DNA of 64,000 nucleotides from an uncultured Duncaniella sp. GTDB lineage: Bacteria; Bacteroidota; Bacteroidia; Bacteroidales; Muribaculaceae. Shown here in pieces: positions 34,689-43,994 of the stretch (the stretch's first letter is position 1; every line of letters begins with the position of its first letter). The position numbers and the translations under genes are program-made. Below the pieces are notes generated by a model, which worked only from the letters and a program-made list of their open reading frames with translations, did not search any database and was not told the origin of the DNA. Location of the stretch: the NCBI GenBank assembly GCA_910578615.1, contig CAJTRI010000002.1, positions 1 through 64,000 of the forward strand. Reading direction: 5' to 3'.

Positions 34689-36002
34689 ATGAAAAACATT
34701 ATAGGTTGTTTCAGACGCTTCGCGCTCCCTGTGGCCGTCCTTGCATTAACGGTGTTGCAGGGATGCATCTCTGACGACTCCTCGTGTCCTCCTCCTCTGG
34801 ACAGGGAGGAGGGGGTCAACATGCGCTTTGACATCGTGACACGCAATATCCGCTCACGTTCGGAGGCGCGGGCTCGCGGGCTGGTAGTTCCGGGGAATAC
34901 ACAGGTCGGAACCCCTGCCGAGAACTATCTCGACATCCCGGGGCTGACATTCCTTCTCTTTGACGCCGACCGTCAGCTGATCAACTACTTCTATCCGTCA
35001 GTCACCCCCGGGGACAAGGACGGTTACACACGCTACGAGGTCAACGCCGTTATCACAGACCCGTATTTCACCGAGCCGGCCGCTCAGCAACTGACCTTCT
35101 ATGTGATGGTGCTGGCCAACTATTCCGGCCATTCCCCCCAAGGGATAGGTTTCAGTCCGGGACAGACCTTTGAAGAAATCTTCGATATGAAAGTCACAGG
35201 CACGTTTGCCGCCCCAAAGGGGAGTCCGTGGTGGTATCCGCATATCGAGGAAGCGGGAGCCGGGGTCTCTCCCCGCGCCCCGCAGTTTATACCCATGTCG
35301 GGATTGCAGCGGTTTACGGTCACCGTAGCCGAACTTGCGGCCTCTACGGCAGACCAGCCCCTGAGGTTTGAAGATGATATCAACATGCTGCGCACCCTCG
35401 CCAAGATAGAGGTGATAGACCGTATCAACGCTGTCGGGGAAGGCGCCGCCACCCGGCAGCCCGACAAGACGGAGAGGGCCTATATCGACAAGGTGGAACT
35501 CATGGGCCATTATGACCGCGTGGCCCTGCTCCCCTCGCTTCCCCAGTGGTCGCAGTCCGTCTATCCCGAGACCCAGTATGTCTTGAATCCCTCAATCCCA
35601 ACCTCGGCCCTTTATATCGAACCTTATGCGATTGACAGCCCGCAGGGAGGCCATGAGGACGCGGTGATCTGTTTCGGCGAGGACGAGGCCGCCACCAAGG
35701 CCCGTGAGGACGGATGCACGGTCTATTCGGCATATGTCCCCGAATATGCAGTCCCGCAGGGCCATGTTCCGGCATGGTTGCAGGTGACTGTCAACGACCC
35801 GCAAAACGCAGGGGCGGGAGATATGCTCTACCCGATGCGTCTGACCGGCTACACTGACGGCCTTCCGGCCGGAGAGGAGATACCGTTGCTCCGCAACAAC
35901 ATCTACCGTTATGAGGTCAGGTCGGTGTCTTCCGAGCTGTCCGTCGAGTGGACTGTCTGCCCCATGGATGAGGCAAACATCAATATTCCAGACTTTAACT
36001 AA
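34689..36002 (+). CDS. Pilus minor-subunit lipoprotein (Mfa-like)
   Basis: A 437-residue lipoprotein with lipobox LQGC (Cys26) followed by ISDDSSCPPPLDREEG. The region VNMRFDIVTRN and LTFLLFDADRQLINYFYP resembles the opening strands of fimbrillin-like proteins, and an Arg-rich stretch (NIRSRSEARARG, about residues 54-65) could be a processing site. The C-terminal NNIYRYEVRSVSSELSVEWTVCPMD looks like the final strand pair of pilins. It sits between the anchor and the long tip-like gene, as P. gingivalis Mfa3/Mfa4 do. Exact role is inferred. Confidence 0.72.
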   Translation: MKNIIGCFRRFALPVAVLALTVLQGCISDDSSCPPPLDREEGVNMRFDIVTRNIRSRSEARARGLVVPGNTQVGTPAENYLDIPGLTFLLFDADRQLINYFYPSVTPGDKDGYTRYEVNAVITDPYFTEPAAQQLTFYVMVLANYSGHSPQGIGFSPGQTFEEIFDMKVTGTFAAPKGSPWWYPHIEEAGAGVSPRAPQFIPMSGLQRFTVTVAELAASTADQPLRFEDDINMLRTLAKIEVIDRINAVGEGAATRQPDKTERAYIDKVELMGHYDRVALLPSLPQWSQSVYPETQYVLNPSIPTSALYIEPYAIDSPQGGHEDAVICFGEDEAATKAREDGCTVYSAYVPEYAVPQGHVPAWLQVTVNDPQNAGAGDMLYPMRLTGYTDGLPAGEEIPLLRNNIYRYEVRSVSSELSVEWTVCPMDEANINIPDFN

Positions 36003-36004
36003 CC

Positions 36005-39000
36005 ATGAACATGCGTTTATTCACATCATATATATCATATCTTGCCTTACTCCCGGCCCTGCTCCTGTCCTCGTGTCAGGAAGACGAGATCGCCGGCTAT
36101 GACTACACGAGGGCCGGGGAGGATGTCATTGTGACCGTCCCCGTGTCGCTGCCCGGGATGGACGTAAAGAGCCGTGCCGACCTGCCGGAGTGGCAGACCG
36201 ACCACGTGGAATCTCTCTGGATCCGCACATATTCGTCGGTTACAGGGCTGGCCACGAGCGAGTGGAAGAAGTTAGAGCCGGACTCGCGTGACACGGAGGT
36301 GGAACGTTCGGTCACCATAGAGTCAAAGTCAGGCCCGAGCTATATAGTGGCCGTGGCCAATGTCGAGAACCCCGGTGTCAGCAAGGACGCTCCTGAGACG
36401 CAGCGCCCTCTGAGCGAACTGCTTGATGAGGCTGACACATGGGCCGGATTTCTCAATATAGCCGTGGTGGCGCCTTCGACCTACGAGACTGTCAACGCAC
36501 CCCACACGCCGCTGCCTATGGCCGGAGCCTATACCAATATCAAGGTGGGCGGACACGACCAGTCGCCACGGCGCCTTGACGACTGGCAGGCCGAGAATTT
36601 CCACGCCTATACCATTCCGGCCTCCGGCGACGGCACCGTCTCCCTGACAAACGGCGCCATCCACCTGCGCCGCCTCGTGTCGCAAGTGACATTCAACCTT
36701 ATAGCCGGTTCGGATGACATCACGCTGACCCCCGGGTCATACCATATAGTGAATGTCCCTCGCTATTCATGGCTTTATGAAAGGTCTGACAAAGACAATA
36801 TGACAGCCAATTTCGGGGATAACTGTACGGAAGAAAATGTTGAGACATATTATGTCACTACCGACCCTTACTATTCTTCGGCTTTTACCGATAATCAGGA
36901 TGGATCTTACTCATTCAATTTCTGGCAGTCGGAGAACAAGCATACGGCAATTTCTGACATAACTACCTATCGGCAGCGTCAGGAACAGTTTCAGAACACG
37001 GTTGGCGAAGAGTCTGCCGATGACGAGTGGAAAGAGAATACAGGTCTCTTCACATCCCTGACAGGAAATGTGTGGACTCCTAACAACATGGCTACCTATG
37101 TGGTGATAAACTGTTACGTGCAGCATGAAGGAGAGATAAATGTGGATGATGACGGCAATCCCGGCGGGGATACGCCGGTGAACAGGTCGGGGTATGCGAG
37201 ATATATAGTACATCTCGGTTACATGGGTGCTACGGACGGAGATGCGGCTTCGATAGCCCGTGCCTCGCGTGATTTCAATTGTTTCCGCAACACTCGCTAC
37301 ACCTATAATGTCACTGTCAGAGGCCTTAACGATATAAGGGTAGAGGCGTTTCATGAAGGCGATACACCCGGAGTGGAGGGCATAGTGACTGATACCACTA
37401 ACCCCACAATACAACTTGACTGTCATTATTGTTGTTTCAATATAGAGCTTTCGCGAGACGACCTTAAAGAGTGGGATCCCGTGAACAAAAACGGATTCGG
37501 GTTCATCATAACCACATATGACAATCTGGCGACCGGCGGACGTGAAAAAACGTATCAGGAGACAGACTTCGAGAATTATGCGTCATATGATGAGATTCCA
37601 GAGGAGATAAAGGAGTATGTCAACTGGATAGAGTTGCGTCCTACCACCGGGGCTAACACGCTGGCAACATATGTGCCACGTACAGGAGCGAATTCAGACG
37701 GTAGGACATTCAATCTCATCGACGCCTCCAAAGGAATCAGCGGAAACCAGTATTCCACATCGGGCTACTATACTGTTTTTGTCAATGAGTATACTTATGA
37801 GGCTGCCAATGCGGATGAGACATTTGTGGCAAACGGACGTAACATATGGCACCGCTATGTCAACGCTGACACACGACGTTTTTTCATAAGGGTCAATCGA
37901 ACCACTTCGGCAGACGGGGCAAGCCTTTATGCCCGTTCGAAGTATGCCGTTGCCCAGCAGTCCATTCTGACATACTATACCACACAGCTCACCACCGAGC
38001 CGGAAGACAATGCGGCGGGTGCGAACCAGCAGAGAGGGGCCGCGCTGGGAGTGGAGAGAGAGAACGAATCTTTCGGTCTCAACCTGCGGCGTTCGTTTAC
38101 AGCTGCGGCTGACCGTGTTAATGGCCGATACAACCTTTGGGAATTTACGCGTTACAGATATAATAATGGATGGATAAGGGCTAATGACAATCAATTGCGG
38201 TCTGGCTGGGCATATTTTCTCACCCCGGATGAGCCACAGGAGATTCCGGCCGGAAATACAGGCAATCCGGCCCAGACAGTCAGTTCGGCTGCCGGGCCTG
38301 TGAAGCTTGCCAAGATAGCTAACTATCTCGGCGATCTCGGCGATGCGGGCAAACGTCAGTATGACCCACAGCCTAATGTTACTGACAGAGATGTATATAT
38401 AGAGGCTATAAACGCATGTATGAACCGCAACCGAGACAATAACGGAGACGGAACCATTGACCAGTCCGAGTTGCGCTGGTATGTTCCGGCTATATCCAAA
38501 TATCTTCGTCTGATACTTGGTTCGGAGTCGTTGTCTCCTTATGCCCTTATGGAATATGGTGATATAACCCGTCTTGACTACCCGCTGAATGATAATTGTG
38601 GCAGATACAAATTCTTTGCAAGCGAGGGTTCAGATCTGTGGGTTATGGAGGGAATATCGACATCTCCTGTCGCGGCTTATGGTGCATATCCATGGCAGGT
38701 GCGTTGTGTGAGAAACCTCGGTACGGCATTGGCTTCTGAGATACAGAGTCTGGATAAGACTGTCCCTGCATACCAATATTATCCGGGAACTCAGACAAAT
38801 AGGGGAGGACGGGTCGAAATGACATATTATCAGATAGCCTCGAAGAGGACTACCCCTTTCAGCGGAAACGGTGTTGGCGCCGGTCAGATGAGGATCAATA
38901 CAATTGACAATTATACATATAATTCCATATGGCAGAACGGGTTTGAGATATCACAAGGCCAAACTCGGTATGGCACTACCGATTTCTGGTATGACGGTAC

Positions 39001-39352
39001 AATCACCAGATCCGGTTACAATAATGCTACCTGGCAGAATGTCAAGTCTGTAATTGAGTCCTCCGATAATCCTTGCAATGCTCTTGAAGGAACTGGTTGG
39101 CGTCTACCGAATCTGAAAGAACTGGCCATCATGAAGAATCTGGGCTATCTGGAAGGGTGTCCCTTCTATGTCCAGTCGTGCAGCATGTCCGCGTTTGCCG
39201 AAGGAGGAGTCAAAACCACGCCGGACACTGATCTTAACCTGATGCATTATTTCATCACGGCTAACAATTCCTCGGTTACACAGGGGCATGGCGGTCAGAC
39301 AGGCAATAATGTTACGATGTATGTCCGCTGTGTGCGTGACTATAATCCATAA
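36005..39352 (+). CDS. Large pilus tip-like lipoprotein (DUF4906-type)
   Basis: A 1115-residue lipoprotein beginning with signal peptide and lipobox LSSC (Cys24). It starts 2 bases after the previous stop. The N-terminal half shows pilin-like strands (VIVTVPVSLPGMDVKSRAD) and a TRYTYNVTVRGLNDIRVEA segment typical of DUF4906 pilus proteins. The C-terminal ~200 residues contain GTGWRLPNLKELAIMKNLG and end TMYVRCVRDYNP, resembling the Fibrobacter-type major paralogous domain common on surface proteins. Position and size match the tip adhesin (Mfa5-like) of such loci, but no von Willebrand domain is evident. Binding partner unknown. Confidence 0.75.
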   Translation: MNMRLFTSYISYLALLPALLLSSCQEDEIAGYDYTRAGEDVIVTVPVSLPGMDVKSRADLPEWQTDHVESLWIRTYSSVTGLATSEWKKLEPDSRDTEVERSVTIESKSGPSYIVAVANVENPGVSKDAPETQRPLSELLDEADTWAGFLNIAVVAPSTYETVNAPHTPLPMAGAYTNIKVGGHDQSPRRLDDWQAENFHAYTIPASGDGTVSLTNGAIHLRRLVSQVTFNLIAGSDDITLTPGSYHIVNVPRYSWLYERSDKDNMTANFGDNCTEENVETYYVTTDPYYSSAFTDNQDGSYSFNFWQSENKHTAISDITTYRQRQEQFQNTVGEESADDEWKENTGLFTSLTGNVWTPNNMATYVVINCYVQHEGEINVDDDGNPGGDTPVNRSGYARYIVHLGYMGATDGDAASIARASRDFNCFRNTRYTYNVTVRGLNDIRVEAFHEGDTPGVEGIVTDTTNPTIQLDCHYCCFNIELSRDDLKEWDPVNKNGFGFIITTYDNLATGGREKTYQETDFENYASYDEIPEEIKEYVNWIELRPTTGANTLATYVPRTGANSDGRTFNLIDASKGISGNQYSTSGYYTVFVNEYTYEAANADETFVANGRNIWHRYVNADTRRFFIRVNRTTSADGASLYARSKYAVAQQSILTYYTTQLTTEPEDNAAGANQQRGAALGVERENESFGLNLRRSFTAAADRVNGRYNLWEFTRYRYNNGWIRANDNQLRSGWAYFLTPDEPQEIPAGNTGNPAQTVSSAAGPVKLAKIANYLGDLGDAGKRQYDPQPNVTDRDVYIEAINACMNRNRDNNGDGTIDQSELRWYVPAISKYLRLILGSESLSPYALMEYGDITRLDYPLNDNCGRYKFFASEGSDLWVMEGISTSPVAAYGAYPWQVRCVRNLGTALASEIQSLDKTVPAYQYYPGTQTNRGGRVEMTYYQIASKRTTPFSGNGVGAGQMRINTIDNYTYNSIWQNGFEISQGQTRYGTTDFWYDGTITRSGYNNATWQNVKSVIESSDNPCNALEGTGWRLPNLKELAIMKNLGYLEGCPFYVQSCSMSAFAEGGVKTTPDTDLNLMHYFITANNSSVTQGHGGQTGNNVTMYVRCVRDYNP

Positions 39353-39376
39353 AGCTGGAAAGTTAGAGTAATTATA

Positions 39377-40321
39377 ATGGGGATGTCAAGATTAATTCTT
39401 TTGCTTGTTATCTATCTTCTGGTTATGTCCTGCTCCCAAGACGCCGCGAGACGTGGGGGAGCGGGACTTGAACCGGGAAGTGTCACGGCCCGGGCCGGAG
39501 AGCTTGTTTTGCCCGCGATTCCGCCGACCCTCACAGAGAGTCGTGCACGGGCCGCATACCTGCTCGGCCATTACTGGGACAATCTTGATTTTTCAGACAC
39601 GTCGCTGAGCCTTGACACTGCCTTCATGGAACAGAATTTTGCCAACTTCGTCTCCTTATTCCCTCTTGCCGGCGCAGATGATGTCAGAGACGCTTGCGAA
39701 ACGCTGCTTGGGCGCGCTTCGGCCGACAAGGCCTCGTCGCTCTTCCTGCTGGGAATAGCCGAGAAATATCTTTATGAACCAGACTCGCCCCTGCGCGACG
39801 AGGAATCGTACATTCTCTTTGCAGAGGCGGCAACCAAGGCGTCATCGCTCACGGAGACCGAGACCGCAAGGACGGCCTATCTGCTCGAATGTGCACGCAA
39901 GAACCGCCCCGGCACCCTTGCTGCCGATTTCGGCTATACCACCCCTGACGGACGCCGCCACACGCTGAGGCGGTCATGCAGGCCCGGCGCTGCCACGATG
40001 CTCATATTTTATGACCCGGATTGCGCGAGCTGCAAGGAGATACTGGCCGCCATCAGTGCGGATGACCGTATGGCGGGTGACATAAGGGCCGGGAGGCTAT
40101 ACGTCATTGCCGTCTATCCGGGAGAAGACCGCGAACTATGGGAGCGCACAGTCTCGTCAATGCCCGCCGGATGGACGGTGGGACTTGCGGACAGCGGCAT
40201 CGAGGAACGCGGACTCTACGTCCTCCCGGTGCTCCCGGTCATCTATATTCTGGATGAGGACGGAACCGTGCTTGCCAAAGACCCAAAGCCTCACGAACCG
40301 GGAATCATCAGAGGAGAATAA
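39377..40321 (+). CDS. DUF5106 lipoprotein with thioredoxin-like domain
   Basis: A 314-residue lipoprotein with lipobox VMSC (Cys19). The N-terminal part, ESRARAAYLLGHYWDNLDFSD, is the hallmark of DUF5106. The C-terminal ~130 residues form a thioredoxin fold with DPDCASCKEIL (CxxC-type pair) and the cis-proline region LPVLPVIYILDEDGTVLAKD. It probably acts as a thiol-disulphide exchange protein in the periplasm. It lies 24 bases after the pilus tip gene and could be co-transcribed, perhaps helping to fold cysteine-bearing surface proteins; a role in the pilus is speculative. Confidence 0.8.
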   Translation: MGMSRLILLLVIYLLVMSCSQDAARRGGAGLEPGSVTARAGELVLPAIPPTLTESRARAAYLLGHYWDNLDFSDTSLSLDTAFMEQNFANFVSLFPLAGADDVRDACETLLGRASADKASSLFLLGIAEKYLYEPDSPLRDEESYILFAEAATKASSLTETETARTAYLLECARKNRPGTLAADFGYTTPDGRRHTLRRSCRPGAATMLIFYDPDCASCKEILAAISADDRMAGDIRAGRLYVIAVYPGEDRELWERTVSSMPAGWTVGLADSGIEERGLYVLPVLPVIYILDEDGTVLAKDPKPHEPGIIRGE

Positions 40322-40369
40322 GACTGTTAAAGATTCTTAATCACTGTTTGGTAATATCCGAAAAATCAC

Positions 40370-40377
40370 TACCTTTG
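40370..40377 (+). promoter_or_regulatory. rplM-rpsI promoter
   Basis: TACCTTTG with TTTG at 40347-40350, a 19-base spacer: a near-perfect Bacteroidetes promoter. The leader to the GTG start is about 105 nt. Confidence 0.8.
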
Positions 40378-40488
40378 CAGTCCGATTATGTCCAATTAAT
40401 AAACCATGACCGATGGCATCCCGAGCTTTTGGCCGAGCGGAGGGCGCACAGAGTCAAACAGTAACTATCTATTAATTAAACATTTAAC

Positions 40489-40968
40489 GTGGATACTTTA
40501 AGCTACAAGACCCTTACCCCCAACGCGGCGAGCGTTGAACACAAGTGGGTCGTAATTGACGCAACCGACCAGACACTCGGTCGTCTTTGCGCCGCTATCG
40601 CCCTCATTCTTCGCGGCAAGAACAAGCCCTCCTACTCACCCTTCGTGGACTGTGGCGACAACGTGATCGTCATCAACGCCGACAAAGTCCGTCTGACCGG
40701 CAAAAAGTGGACTGACCGCGAATATCTTTCCTACACCGGCTATCCCGGAGGACAGCGTGTCACCACCCCAGAGCTTCTCATGAAGAAGTCTTACAACAAG
40801 CACATCAAGCCCGGCTACCATCCCCTCTTCATCAAGGTTGTCAAGGGCATGCTTCCCAAAAACCGTCTCGGACGTGCGATAATCGAGCACATGCACGTAT
40901 ACAACGGCCCCAACCATCCCCACGAGGCCCAGAACCCCGAACTCATCGATATTAACAAAATCAGATAA
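40489..40968 (+). CDS. rplM: 50S ribosomal protein L13
   Basis: A 159-residue L13, starting with GTG (decoded Met) at DTLSYKTLTPNAASVEHKWVV in two parts. WVVIDATDQTLGRLC, SYSPFVDCGDNVIVINADKV and the C-terminal GMLPKNRLGR and HVYNGPNHPHEAQNPE are fully conserved. It is a 23S rRNA-binding assembly protein. It is followed 7 bases later by rpsI, the usual pair. A leader of about 105 nt precedes it and could hold an autoregulatory site. Confidence 0.97.
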   Translation: MDTLSYKTLTPNAASVEHKWVVIDATDQTLGRLCAAIALILRGKNKPSYSPFVDCGDNVIVINADKVRLTGKKWTDREYLSYTGYPGGQRVTTPELLMKKSYNKHIKPGYHPLFIKVVKGMLPKNRLGRAIIEHMHVYNGPNHPHEAQNPELIDINKIR

Positions 40969-40975
40969 TTGAAGA

Positions 40976-41362
40976 ATGGAAACAGTTAATGCAGTAGGTC
41001 GCCGTAAGGCAGCCGTAGCCCGCGTGATCGTAAAGGAAGGCAACGGGCAGATCACCATCAACAAGCGTCCTCTTGACGTCTACTTCCCCTCTTCAATCCT
41101 CCAGTACATCGTCAAGCAGCCCCTTCTGACTCTCGATGCATCTGAGAAATATGACATCCATGTAAACCTCGACGGCGGCGGCTACAAAGGCCAGGCCGAG
41201 GCTCTCCGTCTCGCCATCGCCCGCGCCCTCGTCAAGATCAACCCCGAGGACAAGAGCGCTCTCCGTGCCGAAGGCTTCATGACCCGCGACCCCCGCGTTG
41301 TGGAACGCAAAAAGCCCGGTCGTCCCAAAGCCCGCAAGCGCTTCCAGTTCTCCAAGCGTTAA
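40976..41362 (+). CDS. rpsI: 30S ribosomal protein S9
   Basis: A 128-residue S9. NAVGRRKAAVARV opens the protein, GGGYKGQAEALRLAIARAL lies in the middle, and the basic tail ends KARKRFQFSKR, which reaches the tRNA in the P site. It is co-transcribed with rplM; the rpsB-tsf pair follows after 145 bases. Confidence 0.97.
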   Translation: METVNAVGRRKAAVARVIVKEGNGQITINKRPLDVYFPSSILQYIVKQPLLTLDASEKYDIHVNLDGGGYKGQAEALRLAIARALVKINPEDKSALRAEGFMTRDPRVVERKKPGRPKARKRFQFSKR

Positions 41363-41507
41363 TATTCCTCTCCCGGGCATGAGGGCATGAACCCTCCCGA
41401 TGCCTAAGGAAGGAAAAGTGTTTAGTATCTAAACCCCCGAGATGGACACGTTCCCTACTCCCGGGTTGTAAAAATCACAAAGAACGTAAACAACTCCAAC
41501 AACATCC

Positions 41508-42335
41508 ATGTCAACTCCCAATTTTGACCAACTCCTCGAAGCAGGCTGCCATTTTGGCCACATGAAAAGAAAATGGAATCCTGCAATGGCTCCTTACATC
41601 TTCATGGAGCGCAACGGTATCCACATCATAGATCTCTATAAGACCCAGGCCAAGCTCGAAGAAGCCGCCGCCGCCCTCCGCAACATAGCCAAGAGCGGCA
41701 AGAAGATTCTCTTCGTGGCCACCAAGAAGCAGGCCAAGGAAATCCTCTCCGAAAAGGCTCAGAGCGTGGGTATGCCCTACGTTATCGAGCGCTGGCCCGG
41801 AGGTATGCTCACCAACTTCCCCACCATCCGCAAGGCAGTGAAGAAGATGGCCTCCATCGACAAGATGACCAAGGACGGCACATTTGACAACCTCTCCAAG
41901 CGCGAGAAACTCCAGATCACCCGCCAGCGTGCCAAGCTCGAGAAGAACCTCGGCTCTATCGCCGATCTCAACCGTCTTCCCTCGGCCCTCTTCGTGGTTG
42001 ACGTTGCCAAGGAGCACATCGCCGTTGCCGAGGCCAACCGTCTCGGAATCCCCGTGTTCGGTATTGTCGATACCAATTCCAACCCCAACAACGTGGACTA
42101 CGTTATCCCCGCCAACGATGACGCATCCAAGAGCATCGAGCTGATTCTCGGCACAGTGTGCGAGTCTATCACCGAAGGTCTTGAAGAGCGCAAGGTGGAG
42201 AAGGCTGACGAGAAGGCATCTGCCGAGAACGGTGCTGACGCTCCCCGTCGCGAGCGTCGCCGCGTGGCACGCCGTCCCGAGGGCGCGGAAGACGAGGCTG
42301 CCGAGGCTCCCGTAGCCGAGGAAGCTGCAGAATAA
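41508..42335 (+). CDS. rpsB: 30S ribosomal protein S2
   Basis: A 275-residue S2. The N-terminus contains LEAGCHFGHMKRKWNPAMAPYIF, followed by GKKILFVATKKQAKEI, RWPGGMLTNF and GIPVFGIVDTNSNPNNVDYVIPANDDASKSI in parts. The last ~45 residues are a charged Ala/Glu/Arg-rich tail (RRERRRVARRPEG) common in Bacteroidetes. It pairs with tsf, 80 bases downstream. Confidence 0.97.
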   Translation: MSTPNFDQLLEAGCHFGHMKRKWNPAMAPYIFMERNGIHIIDLYKTQAKLEEAAAALRNIAKSGKKILFVATKKQAKEILSEKAQSVGMPYVIERWPGGMLTNFPTIRKAVKKMASIDKMTKDGTFDNLSKREKLQITRQRAKLEKNLGSIADLNRLPSALFVVDVAKEHIAVAEANRLGIPVFGIVDTNSNPNNVDYVIPANDDASKSIELILGTVCESITEGLEERKVEKADEKASAENGADAPRRERRRVARRPEGAEDEAAEAPVAEEAAE

Positions 42336-42415
42336 TCATCCGGCCCGCGTATTCCGCCACTCTCTCCTCCAAATCAAATCTTTTACAACAAACTCCCTAA
42401 AATCTACAATAGACT

Positions 42416-43408
42416 ATGGCAGTTACAATGGCAGAAATCACCAAGCTGCGCAACCTTACAAGCGCCGGCCTGATGGACTGCAAGAAAGCACTCGCCGAGA
42501 CTGACGGCGACATCGAGGCCGCTGTCGAGATCCTCCGCAAGAAGGGTCAGGCAGTAGCCGCCAAACGCGAAGACCGCAAGGCATCCGAAGGAGTTGTCAT
42601 CGCCAGAAACGACGGCAATTTCTCAGCCATCCTCGCTCTCAACTGTGAGACCGACTTCGTGGCAAAGAACGCCGGATTCGTGGAGCTTGCCAACAAGCTC
42701 ATGGATCTCGCTATGGCCAACAAGTTCAAGACCGTAGAGGAACTCAAAGCCCACGTCATCGACGGCCAGACTGTCGCCGACCTCATCACCGAGGAGAGCG
42801 GCAAGACCGGCGAGAAGACCGAGATCGGCGCATATGCCGTCGTTGAGGCTCCCACTACCGCCGCCTATACCCACTTCAACAACAAGCTTGGCGCCGTGGT
42901 TGGCTTCAACCTCGAAGGCGTTGATCCCCAGATTGGCCGCGAGGTTTGTATGCAGATCGCATCCATGAACCCCATCGCCGTCTCACGCAACGATGTGCCC
43001 CAGGCCACCATCGATGCCGAGATCAGCGTGGCTATCGAGAAGACCAAGGCCGAGCAGGTGCGCAAGGCCGTAGAGGCCGCCCTCAAAAAGGCTGGTCTCA
43101 ACCCCAACCACTTTGACTCCGAGGATCACATCGAGTCCAATATCTCCAAGGGCTGGATCACCGAGGAAGAGGCTGCAAAGGGTCGCGAGATAATGCAGGC
43201 TACCGCCGAGGCCAAGGCTGCAAACCTTCCCGAGGCTATGATTCAGAACATCGCCAACGGCCGCCTCAACAAGTTCTTCAAGGAGTCTTGTCTCATGGAG
43301 CAGGAATATGTACAGGACAGCAAGCTTTCCGTTGGCCAGTTCCTTGACAGCACCATGAAGGGTCTTGTAGTCGTTGACTTCAAGCGTGTCAACCTCAACG
43401 AGGATTAA
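42416..43408 (+). CDS. tsf: Translation elongation factor Ts
   Basis: A 330-residue EF-Ts, the exchange factor that reloads EF-Tu with GTP. The UBA-like N-terminus EITKLRNLTSAGLMDCKKAL and the TDFVAKN motif are intact. The dimerisation domain has GAVVGFNLEG and MQIASMNPIAVSRNDVP. The C-terminal CLMEQEYVQDSKLSVGQFL is typical. A strong terminator ends the unit. Confidence 0.97.
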   Translation: MAVTMAEITKLRNLTSAGLMDCKKALAETDGDIEAAVEILRKKGQAVAAKREDRKASEGVVIARNDGNFSAILALNCETDFVAKNAGFVELANKLMDLAMANKFKTVEELKAHVIDGQTVADLITEESGKTGEKTEIGAYAVVEAPTTAAYTHFNNKLGAVVGFNLEGVDPQIGREVCMQIASMNPIAVSRNDVPQATIDAEISVAIEKTKAEQVRKAVEAALKKAGLNPNHFDSEDHIESNISKGWITEEEAAKGREIMQATAEAKAANLPEAMIQNIANGRLNKFFKESCLMEQEYVQDSKLSVGQFLDSTMKGLVVVDFKRVNLNED

Positions 43409-43449
43409 TCTCTATCCTCTGACGGGCCGACCGCGCAGACAAATAACCG

Positions 43450-43487
43450 CCAGCCGCAACAAATTTTTCTGTTGCGGCTGGTTTTTT
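43450..43487 (+). terminator. rpsB-tsf terminator
   Basis: Perfect 12-base stem CCAGCCGCAACA with TGTTGCGGCTGG, 8-base loop, six T. Confidence 0.93.
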
Positions 43488-43502
43488 CAACATTCTCTTG
43501 TG

Positions 43503-43994
43503 ATGAAGAAACATGTTTTAGCCTCTCTGTCCCTGTTGCTTCTCGGCGCTGTGCTTACATCGTCGGGAGTCCCTAAATCCTCTGTCGAAGGAGCGTGGGA
43601 AAGCATCATGTCTATCGATGGCTTTGAGAAGGATATGGCGGAGGCCTCTCTTTTCAATTTCCCTGAAAGTTTCGGGCAGGGGCGTCTCGCCATTCATGCC
43701 AATGCCTCCCAGCGAGAGGGCTTTCTGGCTGTACTTGACGCCATCCCGGCTGATTGTCTTCTGGGGCAGCTCAGTGACGAGAGTTTTGACGAGCGCCTGT
43801 ATCTGGAGCAGACAGGGGATGACTCGTTCAGCGTGTTGTACACGCTGGTCGGTACCGGCGGTGCGGATACTGTGGCGATGCTTATGACCGTCAACGAAGC
43901 CCAGACGGAGGAACTTATGTCTCTCTGGGAACGCAGGGTAAGCGAGGAAGAGGCCGGTGAAGAGGAATTTGATCAGGATTTCGGCGATGAGTGA
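43503..43994 (+). CDS. Exported protein of unknown function upstream of pgpA
   Basis: The start chosen is the ATG at 43503, which gives a signal peptide (KKHVLASLSLLLLGAVLTSS) and 163 residues; an earlier in-frame start would cross the tsf terminator. No family was recognised. The protein is acidic, ending EEEAGEEEFDQDFGDE. It has a YTLVGTGGADTVAMLM core like small periplasmic folds. It overlaps pgpA by 8 bases, so the two are translationally coupled, but a shared function is not evident. Confidence 0.6.
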   Translation: MKKHVLASLSLLLLGAVLTSSGVPKSSVEGAWESIMSIDGFEKDMAEASLFNFPESFGQGRLAIHANASQREGFLAVLDAIPADCLLGQLSDESFDERLYLEQTGDDSFSVLYTLVGTGGADTVAMLMTVNEAQTEELMSLWERRVSEEEAGEEEFDQDFGDE

